Made by a program: the position numbers and the translations under genes. This document shows, piece by piece, positions 10,535-20,799 of a stretch of 64,000 nt of DNA (position 1 is the stretch's first letter; each line of letters starts with the position of its first letter). Below the pieces are notes generated by a model. That model saw nothing but the letters and a program-made list of their open reading frames with translations. It did not search any database and was not told the origin of the DNA. The stretch is from positions 67,816,789 to 67,880,788 of the forward strand of contig OY282558.1 of assembly GCA_958295665.1 (NCBI GenBank), written 5' to 3'. Source of the stretch: Tipula vernalis. Taxonomy: Eukaryota; Arthropoda; Insecta; Diptera; Tipulidae.

Positions 10535-10665
10535 GGCCGAATGTCGAAATGCCGAATGGGTCAAAAGGCCGAATGGATCAAAAGGCCGTATGGGTCGAAA
10601 GGCCGAATGTCGAAATGTCGAAAAGCTCGAATATCGAAAAACCGAATGTCGAAAGGCCGATTAGT
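10535..10665 (+). repeat. GGCCGAATG-TCGAAA minisatellite
   Basis: About eight to ten units close to GGCCGAATGTCGAAA or GGCCGAATGGGTCAAAA lie head to tail with small changes. Encoded repeats (KGRMSKCRMGQK) are by-products. Confidence 0.8.
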
Positions 10666-10784
10666 TAATTATTGGCGTTATATACATATTTGTTCCTTTG
10701 CTTTGAAAATAAACATCTAAATTCCTAATTATGCAGTTACGACAGAACAAAATAGATACAAATTGGCTTACGTACCTACAGTTA

Positions 10785-11838
10785 TGTGAAAAATAATGAC
10801 AGCGAATACTACTATAAGTTCTCCGTTTTGACTTATTAAAATAAAATAATAATTCAATACCCGAAATTTTCTTCTAATTTTTTGTGAATAAAAATGGGGA
10901 CTAACTTCAACGAAAAAGGGACTAGTTCCGTTTTTATTACGTGTAGTTTTAATATTTTGTTGAAAAGCCAGCCTTTATTGTTGATTACAGCCAAACAACG
11001 GCGCGGCATATAATCAACCAATTTCCGGCAAGTGTTGAGTGAACATGGTTCATTATCATTTGTTGGGTTTTTACCTCTTAGAGCCATTTTGATCTTCCAC
11101 CACAAGCTCTCTATGGGGTTTAGGTCTGATGATTGAGAAAGCCAACTTAAAACGTTTATTTGAAACCATTGTTTAGCTCGCTTCGATGAGTGTTTTGGGT
11201 CATGGTCCTGCTGAAACACCCTCCGAAGCGGCATATTTTCCTCGGCATATTCTAGCATAACATTTATAAGTATCCATACGTAGTCCTCGCACCTCAACGC
11301 CTTCTATCCATTTAGGATAGCACCTACAACCATAGTAGGAGAGATATGCCCATACTACGATACATCCTCAACCGTGCTTAATTGTTTTAATCGTATATTT
11401 ATCAAGGTGAGCGAGTGATTCGCAAGTCGTCACACAAGTGGTATTCCACGATCAGAGTTAAATAAATTAACTTTTGTCTCATTCGACCAAATAATATTAC
11501 GCCATTTGTCTTAAGGCCAGCACAGATATTGCTTAGCGAAATTCAATCTTTTTCAACGTTCTTCATTGACCGAAAAGGGACCTTCCTTGTCCTTCTAACT
11601 CTTAGATTTTCACGAATAACCATTTTTCGGATTGTAGATGTGTAGTACATATCAAGATTAACCTCCTTCATTACAGCACTGGATGAAGCAAACGGTTCAT
11701 TTTTCAAATAATGTCAAACTCTTCTTTTTGTGGTAAAGGGGATTTTTGATTTTCTTCCTCGTGCTTATGATTTAGCAACCCAATTAGTTGCGTTTTCTAT
11801 CATTGCTTTAAAGCGTCCAATAACTTAACCAAAGGGGC
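10785..11838 (-). pseudogene. Tc1-like transposase pseudogene, truncated at its 5' side
   Basis: Reading leftward, the frame first gives IGRFKAMIENATNW near 11820, an N-terminal helix-turn-helix block. It then gives WSNETKVNLFNSDRG near 11480, FQQDHDPKHSSKRAKQW near 11190 and SQSSDLNPIESLW near 11110. The catalytic order is that of Tc1 transposases. The first Asp of the usual SDE triplet reads Asn, and several stops and frameshifts separate the blocks. A candidate left end is CAGTTATGTGAAAAATAATG near 10788. No matching right end was seen; the 5' part stops at the inverted-repeat element starting at 11844. Confidence 0.75.
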
Positions 11839-12051
11839 CACTGTGGCCCTATTCTGGCTATTCCCTGGGAATTGGAAATTGAACTATTTTGACAGTATTC
11901 TAGCAGTTGGGAATTATTTTTTCCAAAAGTGTATTCTGGCGATTGGGAATTTTTGAAGGTAGGGAAAAATAATTCCATTTTACATAAGTAAGTTTTGACG
12001 TTTATTTTTCCCTAAATTTTTTTTGGGAGTTAGATGAAACTGGGTTTTGTG

Positions 12052-15000
12052 CAGGGTTGGAAAAAACCCGGGTTTTTTTTTTATAAAAACCCGACCCGGT
12101 GGGATTTTTCGGGTTTTTTAGGTGGGTTTTTTTTGGGTTTTTTATTCAAGTGTTAGAATTCAATTACAAAATTAACTTTTTTTCACCCATTTGTATGTTG
12201 GTTTTATATTGAAAAGACAAGGATGATTCTATTTGTTTACATTTTTTTATATTAGGATTTAATGGTTTGTGTGTAGTCGTTGTTCTTTTTTCAATTTATT
12301 TTAAAATCTAGAGATATTTTCTTCTATGATTTTAAAACCAAATCTATGAAACATATTAAACATGCCAATTAACAAAAATGTTATTACATTAAATTGAATT
12401 TTCATTATTAAACTTATAAATCAAAACTACCAATTTTACATTGGTTCTTATGGGAAACAGAAAAATATTCACCTCTCTTGTAGAAAGCTTGTATCTCTAC
12501 TTTAAGGCTATGATATATTAAGATGGCTATGCAAGAAGCAACCAATATGTAATCAGAAACAAGTTTATTAATCAAATTATAAAAATTTTCAGTTTAATTT
12601 TGCACGATAAAACACGATTGCACCGGAATCAGGAATATTTTGAATATCGAAACAATATTTGCTTCTCGATCGTATTTTACTTTGTGCCTGTTCACACAGT
12701 ATGTAGTTAAAATTTACATCATCTTCTTGTTTCTAGCTTATAAGCTATGGTAGAGGAACAACTATTTGTGTTTCATTTATTATGCTCCTTCTGTTTTCTA
12801 GTGTTAGTTCAATTTTTTAGAAATCATGTTTAATCGTGTCTTGAAAAGGAAAATACTCCAATCATTATTAAAGTGAATTTTATTGAGGAATGTTGTGAGT
12901 TTATTGAATCGTATATTTTAAAACTAATTAAAACTAATGTAAATATGTACATCTAATTAAAACAAATAAATATTTAGTAGTAAAATACAGGATTGAATTT
13001 TGAAATATTCCCCATAGAAATATAGAATGCCTCGAGGAAGTGGACGTAAAAAAGCTGCTGAGTGGAATAACTTAGTCCATATCGAAAATTCTACAAAAAT
13101 AAAGTGTAAGCACTGTGATCGTGAAATTAGCAACAAAATAGAGCGCATAAGAGCACATTTATTAAATTGTAACAAAAAAGTTACAACATGCGATAGTGAT
13201 ACGGATACTGATACTGACCTTTCAATTGGAAATACGTCTCTTACTGCCACTAGTAGTCATCAGCAGAAGAAATAAAAAACGAAACATTGTACTCAATCAT
13301 CTATGATAGAATTTTCAGTTAAAACTACTTTAAATCAAAAAGAAAAATTGGACAAAATTGTGGCAAAATTTTTTTCGCGAATAACATTGCTTTTAACGTG
13401 GCTGATAACAAATATTTTAAAGAAATGATAGAATCTCTACGACCTGGATATTCTGCCCCTAGCAGAAAACAACTAGCTGATAAGCACCTTCTTGAAATTG
13501 ATGAAAAAATAACCGATCATTAAATAACTGAATTGAAGGATTCCAGTTTACACTCATTTTAGATGGATGGACGAACACTTCAAATGATCCACTTATCGCG
13601 TGTTCGGTCCATACCGGTTGTAATAGTTTTTTAATAAGTGTAGAGGACACCGGGTCCGAAAAAAAACTGCTGAATATTGTGTTGCTGTGGCAGAAAAATC
13701 AATTAACTTCATAAAAACTAAATACAATAATGAAATATTCGCCTGTTGCACGGATAACGAAAACAAGATGAAAAAAATGAAGGATATTTTAGAGGAACAC
13801 CATGGGATTTTTTATGATGGGTGCTCAGCACACATGATCAATCTTCTATACAAAGATATATGGTAATTCCAGTAGAAGTTACCAAACAAATAATAAGTGT
13901 ACAGAAATACTTGAGAAATCACCACCAGCCACATGGATGGTTAAAAGAAAAACATGGAGTTATGCCTCAAATACCAAATGATGTAAGGTGGAATTCTTAT
14001 GATGATTGCTTAACAACATTTATTGCTAATTTTCACCTCTATTCACAAATAAGATCAGAGCATTTAAATGAATTTCATAACGATATCCACAAAATTTAAA
14101 ATAATGTACAACGGGGCCTTAAATCTTCAACAAATGTTATCTCAAATAAAAACAGCATTAGAGGTGATTCCACTTCAATTGCCACAGCTGTCGAAATCTG
14201 GTATAATTTGCTGAATAACGAGATCTTATTAACAAAAAGGCCTTTAATTGAAAAACGAATGAAAAGTGTACTCACTCCGTCCGGCTCACTATTTAGCAAA
14301 CATGGACAAGAAGCAGAGAGCGCAGCAGAAGACTGGATAAGCCAAAAACACCCTACCTTTTTGGCACACTGTTTGCCATTTAAAATTAACGATGGAGAAT
14401 ACTTCCCAGAATCTATGTTCAAACCGGAGGTGATCGAAAAATTAAGCGAAAAAAATGGTGGAAAATATTACACGGCAAAAACGAAAAATCTTCAAAGTTG
14501 CCTGAAAATTTTTGCAATTTTTTTGTGTCACTAATGAACTGCCCAGCAAGCTCGGCTTCAATTGAAAGAATTTTCTCAACCTACGGTTTGATTTGGAATA
14601 AACTGAGAAACCCTTGTGGTTTCGAAAAGGCGTTATCTCTAATCAAAATTTATCGGCACTTAAGATCTGAACCACAAGATTGGTAAATTGCAAAGTTATT
14701 ATTTTGAATTTATTTATGTTTTTTATTATTTAGTGAATTATTTAGATTGTACTGATCAATTTTGTTTTTAATTTTTCATATATGTGATATGTATTTGTTC
14801 CTTATACATTTATTGTAGTTACCTTATTATTAAGTATACAATTTAATAAATGAATTTTTGAAACACCTATCCTCTTTATGTTCTAAAGAATGAATTTTAT
14901 AAAATCATAAGTTAAAAATATACCTAATTGAATTTGTTTATTAGAAAAAAAAATAAAAATTAAACAAAAAACATACGTTTTTTAAGAAGTATTATTACCC

Positions 15001-15056
15001 CCCAAAAAACCCACCCGCGTTTTTTTAAAGTATTACCCAGTGGGGAGCCTACCCTG
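12052..15056 (+). mobile_element. hAT element, 3.0 kb, with 8-bp target duplication
   Basis: Ends are CAGGGTTGG (12052-12060) and CCTACCCTG (15048-15056). The 8 bases GTTTTGTG flank both ends (12044-12051 and 15057-15064). Subterminal runs of GGGTTTTTT on the left and AAAAAACCC on the right extend the imperfect symmetry. The interior holds a decayed hAT transposase. The target is the short inverted-repeat element at 11844-15301, so this hAT is the younger insertion. Confidence 0.9.
13027..14686 (+). pseudogene. hAT transposase pseudogene (BED finger and hATC domain)
   Basis: The ATG at 13027 begins a BED-type zinc finger (W-N-V...KCKHCDREI...RAHLLNC). The body is then broken by several stops and shifts but still shows RPGYSAPSRKQLADKHLL, LDGWTNTSNDPLIACSVHTG and a DGCSAHMINLL block, all typical of hAT catalytic domains. 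The last frame (14498-14686) encodes the hATC dimerisation segment PASSASIERIFSTYG. At least five disruptions make it non-functional. The product would have cut and inserted hAT DNA in the nucleus. Confidence 0.85.
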
Positions 15057-15314
15057 GTTTTGTGTGTGTTGATTATTTTATTTAAATTAGTATCGGTAAA
15101 ATTTTATTTTATGTGTATAAAATAATATTTTTAAATAAGACGGCTGCAAAATTCGGAATAGTGTTTTTCCCATTGGAAACTATTCCCCATTACACCAGAA
15201 TACACTTTTGGGAATTGGGAAATAAAAAATTGGGAATTATTGAAGTTTGGAAATATAGCAATTTTTCCCCCAATTCTCAGGGAATAGCCAGAATAGGGCC
15301 ACTGGTGACTTCAG

Positions 15315-15690
15315 CTCACCGAAATTAAATTTTTTTGGTATTATGGTTGTTACATTTGAGTCCACCCGGTGACTCGCCGCATTCAAATTTTGTTTATTAT
15401 AATATGTGACTTCAAAGAAAAAAGTAATGTTTTATGGTAAAATGATATGACTGAATTCTAATGCTAATTATCTAAAAATACACAAAATTAATTGTTAATA
15501 TTTATATTTTGTAAAACACATAAAAACACTCTTGTTTATATTAAACACTGTTGAAACAACCTGTTGTGTCAAAAATTAATTATACCAAATTGACAACCAC
15601 AAAATATATGAAATGACGTATGGCGCTGCGCGTACTACTCACCCAAATCAAAGCGAGAACCATAATACGAAGTCACACGGCTCAAGAGGT
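15315..15690. mobile_element. Possible small inverted-repeat element
   Basis: GTATTATGGTT followed by CATTTGA-T near 15337-15360 has a reverse-complement counterpart near 15645-15670 (AACCATAATAC). GTGACTTC-like flanks also occur on both sides. Identity is modest and no target duplication is clear. Confidence 0.3.
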
Positions 15691-15699
15691 GAGGTGAGC

Positions 15700-16577
15700 C
15701 GCTCATAAAAAACAAGGGGTTTTTTTTTCAAATTTTAATAAAAATTTCATCAATTAATTATTTATAGTTTATCATACATTTTTCATTTATATAATATAAT
15801 TTTTTAACTAATCTTAACGTTTATTAATATTAATTTTATGTTTGTATATACAAAATAAAAATAGAGTTTTACTATTTACTAAAATATATAAATTTTTTAT
15901 GTTGTTTTAAATAAAATAAATTCATTAAAGATTTAAATATAACGACGTGTCTAAAAAAACTAAATTTAATAACAATTTTGAAAAATAAAAATTTAGTAAT
16001 TTGTATTTACATGTAAATATTTTTTGAGTCTTTTTTTTATTATTATTAATTATTTATATAAATAACCGGGGGGGGGTGTTTTGAAATCGTTTCGTCCTCA
16101 AAAAAATAAAAATAAAAAGGCAATTTATGTTTTTTTATTTCTCAATACTTTTTGTTTTGTTTAATATGTTAAGGCAATTTTATTTAGTTAAGTTTAATTA
16201 ATCGTTTGCAATAAATTAATAAAATAGCACTTCATTAATTTTTTTTTTTTTATATTAATCCTTCCATAAAACAGAAGGATATAATAAAAGGAGGCACTTT
16301 TATTTTATATTTTTTATATTCCAAATTATTATTTTTGTTTACTTTGTAAATGGCACGCTAATGTACACAACCACTTCTTAAAATTTAATCGTAAATAGTT
16401 TTTTTTTGTTTTATTGTATAAAATAAAATTAAAAATCGAGCTTTTAAATTAGCTCATAATATAATTATAAAAAAATAATAATTAACTAAAGCTTTTAATT
16501 TTGCACAAATTATTGAAAATTATATAAAATTTTTTAAGATTTATTTACAAAATTTTATTTTTATTAATAGAATATTC
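15700..16577. other. AT-rich region downstream of thickveins, no gene
   Basis: Very AT-rich, with homopolymer runs and a G9 tract near 16068. It probably includes the tkv 3' UTR, with several minus-strand AATAAA words (TTTATT on the plus strand) just below 16577. The exact cleavage site cannot be told. Confidence 0.5.
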
Positions 16578-18338
16578 TTATACTATTTTTATACCATAGT
16601 CTGTTTCTAATTTATAAAGACTTTTCTTAACCCGCAACGCTGTTAATCGAACCGCTGGATTAGGATGCCAACATTCTTGCATTATTTTACCTAAAACTAA
16701 TAAAACTTCTTCGTCCTGCCATCGTACTGGTACGGGCGGTCGAATTCCTTTTATGCACACCACCTCATGCATATCTTCAAAACTGGGATCAGACGGCACT
16801 ACATCATGATACGGAAGTGCATAATCTTCGCACGTTGTATTTTTTGTACCACGTATCGTAGTTATACACCGTCGTGCCATTTCCCAGTACACTAATCCAA
16901 CTGAATACATATCGGACATTTTAAATGGCTCAAATTTAGTACAATCGATTGCCTCGTCTAGCACTTCCGGACTCATATATCGTCGTGTACCAACTCTTGT
17001 GTTGGGCGCAATATGTAATTTATCCACATCGCTCATATATTTAACGGCAAGTCCAAAATCGGCGATGGCACATTGTCCATTTCGCTTCACTAGGATATTT
17101 TTACTTTTAATGTCTCGATGTGCAATTGCCGGTTTACCCGGTGAACCAAAGATTTCCGTGTGTAAATGTGCTAAACCGGATGCCATCGAAACAGCTAAAA
17201 CTTTCAACATGTGCGGATTTAAAACACGTCTCTGTAGATAATCGTGAAGACTTCCAAGCTCATGATAGTCTGTAATCAACAACATTTGGGTCCATGATCC
17301 AGTTCCTTTAATATCGGCCGCTATAAATCCAAGTATATTCTCGTGACGCATTAAAACTGTTTGATAAATTTCCGTTTCCCGGAACCATGACGCCTCTTCC
17401 GTTGTAAAAAATACTTTAACCGCAACTTTTTCATCGCGCCACTTTGCTAACCATACCTCACCGTATCGACCCTTACCAATTGAATGCATCATTTGTATTT
17501 GTTTGGCGATAGTTCGTTGTACGAGTAATGGCAAACCGGATCCAGATCCACTACTTTGATCCACCAATTCAGCTATTTGACTCATATGACTGGGGCAGAA
17601 TGATTCCATAGAATATGGCCGCTTACGTAGTTTTTCACGTTTCCGGTATGTATAGTAGACGGCAAATATAACCGCAACGAATGCAACTAAACAAACGACG
17701 AGTGAAATAATTAGGGCTAAGTGTACGGATGAATCGTTTATATTCATTGTGGACGGTGGTACTGTTGTTTTTGGTGTATACTCTGGAATCATATGTTGAT
17801 TGCAATAATCACCGGAATCACAACATTTTATATTTTTGCCATGGAGTTCGGGTGCTGTGGCCACTTGGCACTAAAATTACAAACAAAAAATATTAAAAAT
17901 GTACTCAACATTAGAAAGTACATATCATAGAAAAGGTGTGTGTGTGTGTGTGTGTGTGTGTTATATTGGATATGTTACCAATGAGTTTTTTTATAATTTT
18001 GTGTGTGGGTAATACAAAGTATAAACCGCCCACATAAGTGTGTATTAATTTAAAACAAAATGTTTTATTAAAGCACACACCTTATAGCGAGGTCAATAGG
18101 TTATATGTGTACTTAAGAAATTAGAAGAAACAATTAAAATAACAGCCGACCTGTAAAAATCCGCCATTCTGTTCAGGACCCAAGCATCCAAACGAAATTT
18201 CTGGTTCCGATGATCCCGTCTCTTCGTCCCGTACCTCTTCGACCACAGTAAAACAAACTCCACCCGGCCTCGTCTCACACGTGCCATTTAGCTGATCTCC
18301 AGGACAATGTCCTTCACAATAGCATTTAATTCCCTTGG
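16578..18338 (-). CDS. tkv: thickveins-type BMP type I receptor kinase, last two coding exons (partial)
   Basis: Exons are 18338-18151 (188 bp) and 17870-16578 (1293 bp), joined in phase 0 across a 280-bp intron (18150-17871; donor CAG/GTCGGC, acceptor TTTTAG). The product runs from [20 protein letters not shown], a cysteine-rich activin-receptor ectodomain, through [17 protein letters not shown] and CCDSGDYCN. Next come a transmembrane helix ([20 protein letters not shown]), the GS box SGSGSGLP and a complete Ser/Thr kinase ([32 protein letters not shown]). The L45 loop [12 protein letters not shown] is the BMPR1A/B type, not the ALK1/2 type, which separates Tkv from Saxophone. At the plasma membrane such receptors bind Dpp/BMP with a type II partner and phosphorylate Mad. 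The first exon listed starts with two bases of a split codon, so at least one upstream exon with the signal peptide is missing. No ATG is given here: the GTG at 17864 is internal. Confidence 0.95.
17936..17961 (+). repeat. (GT)n microsatellite in the tkv intron
   Basis: About 12 GT dinucleotides inside the 280-bp intron between the two tkv exons. Confidence 0.9.
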
Positions 18339-19779
18339 CTGTAAATAAACAAAATGAGGAAAAATACTCATTAAAACAAGAAAAACAAAAAGTTTTCTTT
18401 TTTTTACAATACATAAAAAATGTGTTAGAATCGTTAGAATATTTATTTGTAATAAGTCGAGACACACATAAAACGAGCTACATCATAAAAAAAAAAAAAT
18501 CCATAAATTATAATCAAGATAACAACAGTAGAGACGAGCATAATATTATGTACATCAACATATAAATACAGACAGATATTATTTATATAATCTAATATTA
18601 ACCCTATTTTGACCTTAAAACAAAATCCTAAGATGAAATACACACTTATAACTTATAGACTATACAATAAATCATCTAAAGTAAAGCCATCGTTCAATCC
18701 CTTATAAAACAACAACAAAAAGTTGTTTACAAATTAGCGCGCGTATTTTTACTGTACCGCGCTCAATCAACAACAACTAAGTACATAATTATGCATTGTT
18801 ATCTTTCCCGTCCGTTTTCTTTACGGAATTTGCAATTGCCACGTGTTTATGATCGTTTTATCTAAATTTTTGTTGTTGTTGTTGTTTTTTAATTGAATGA
18901 CTCAAAAGGTGTAAGACATAAAAAAATATTTTTATGTTTTGTGTCGTTTTGTAGGTTTTCTTAAGTACAAGTACAACAACAAATTCAGTGTAATGTTAAT
19001 TAAGAAAATTAATTTGAATTTACCTAATATACCTTATGGTAATTCAATTTCCTGTCGTTTATAAATTTTATGGTTTACTGTCATAAGAATAATGTCTACA
19101 GAGGGTTAAACTAACCTTGTTTTATCGGTTAGCTCGATCAATTAGAAAAGATTGTCGGATTGAGGAATTATATTATCACTGGGTAAATTTTTTAGAACTT
19201 TGGCTAGGTTAACAAATTTAGTAATGATGTTTAGTATATTTCTTGAATTTGGTTCTTATTTCAACTAAAAGGAATTCTTCAGAATGTGAATAATTCGATT
19301 TTATATTAGGAACTACTTACAGAATCGGCTTAATAACTTAGATATAAAATTTCATTAAAATCTATCGACAAACGTGCGTGTTCCATTTGGTGCTGGAATT
19401 GTAAGAAATTCCTGGATTGGTTATGTGTTTAAAAAACAAATTTTTCTTTAGCAAATGTTTTGATTTACGGTTTGTATTTATATGCCAAAGTGTCATTAAT
19501 ATAGTATTTCGATATATTTGTTGAATTCTGGCCATGTCTTATTTGAGAAACTCCATCTCTGCCCCAAATGGAACTTCTGCGATTATGTACCAATTCCGTT
19601 AAAATTTGATATCTAAGTTAACTAACATATTTGATGCTAAATGAATTAGTTGCAGCACTTTAGATTTTGAAACTTGGATGGTCGTCCCCACCAAACTAAT
19701 TTTATTATAGCAATTTTTTTTTATTAAATACTTAAAAAATTTCGAAGTGGCTGATGGTGTTGGTATATCGCCCATGCAA
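18339..19779. other. Probable tkv intron, no gene
   Basis: The acceptor TTTACAG sits at 18345-18339 on the minus strand, so this begins with tkv intron. No upstream tkv coding exon is recognisable here. A block at 18690-18850 is richer in GC (GCGCGC, CCGCGCTC) than its surroundings and could be regulatory or an untranslated exon; that is speculation. Confidence 0.5.
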
Positions 19780-20330
19780 AACATTTTTTTTTCGAATGTT
19801 TTTGCAAAATTTGTTGCATTTTGACCAAAAGAAGTACGGAATGGACATTGCTCAGAAGTTGTTAAATGAAGTCAACGACGATACAACGCTGCTCAAAAGG
19901 GTCATAACTGGTGATAAAACAGAAGTGTACGAATATGACGTCAAGTTCGGATGAATGTGAAAGTTCTGCTCACTGTTATCTTTGATTTCAACGGCTTAGT
20001 GCACCTTGAGTTATTCCTTGAGCTGAAAGTTATACGCTGGTTTGCGTGAAGCCATCCGAAGAAAAGGCCCGAATTTGTGGCGAAGCAACATACCACTAAA
20101 ACGCACTATCTCTGCTTGTTCGTAAATGTTTGCCTGTAAAATACAGGCTGCGAATTTCAAAAATTTCTTGATTTTTTTTTTATCATTAACACCTAGTAAT
20201 TTTCTTTCGAGCTCTCCATTATTTACAGAAAATATTTGATATTCATTCAAAAGGTGGTTGGTTATATGACAAAATTGTTTTCATGGTTTCCCATTTGCCG
20301 GCATTTCGGCTTCATTTTTTGTAAGAATAA
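19780..20330 (+). pseudogene. mariner transposase relic
   Basis: FDQKKYGMDIAQKLLNEVND...LLKRVITGDKTEVYEYDVKFG matches the region leading into the first catalytic Asp of an insect mariner transposase, whose usual TGDETWVYEYD is here altered to TGDKTEVYEYD. After a stop, shifted frames give KVLLTVIFDFNGLVH and EAIRRKGPNLW, later blocks of the same protein. The second and third catalytic motifs are not visible. It is decayed beyond function. Confidence 0.75.
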
Positions 20331-20799
20331 CTACAACAAAGGTCTCAATGTTTTGGCGAGCCGGACAAAATTTTTAAACATGCCAAGGTCTGGCACGCGT
20401 CTACTGCCTGTCTGAGAATTGAATATAGCTCTGGTGACTAAATCAAGTTTAAAGTTTTTTCTATTATTCTTTTGGTTAGCAGAATATTTACAAAATTCTA
20501 ATCGTAAACTTCGAACCAAAAATTAAGACTAAAATCTGTGTGAATATATAAAGCCAAAAGAAAGTTTTAAATTATTACCAAGAAAATTGAATCCGAATGC
20601 TGTCCGAGTTAAATCTAAGCTATCGTGGAAAGAAAAGTAAATTTTTCCAAAAGTAAAACTCAAATTTCAAGATCTATCATTAATTTTCTAAAGCATTCTT
20701 TAAATCAAACCTGACCGAAAATTAGGTTCACATCGCTTGTTGATCGTAGTACACATTTTTCAGTTAGAGGTCAAATCAAGTTTAAAGCCTAACCACATC

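Larger units (their letters stand above)
11844..15301. mobile_element. Inverted-repeat element split by a hAT insertion
   Basis: The left end TGGCCCTATTCTGGCTATTC (11844) continues CCTGGGAATTGG. Its reverse complement closes the right end at 15301 with about one mismatch over some 32 bp. The flanks share CTG on both sides, a possible 3-bp target duplication. Without the hAT element at 12052-15056 it is about 450 bp and carries no gene. Internal GGGAATT words repeat in both halves. Confidence 0.75.

Noticed and set aside
17864..17870. GTG start proposed for the tkv kinase exon
   Set aside because: The frame is open upstream to a splice acceptor and joins NGGFLQ from the previous exon; this is an internal codon.
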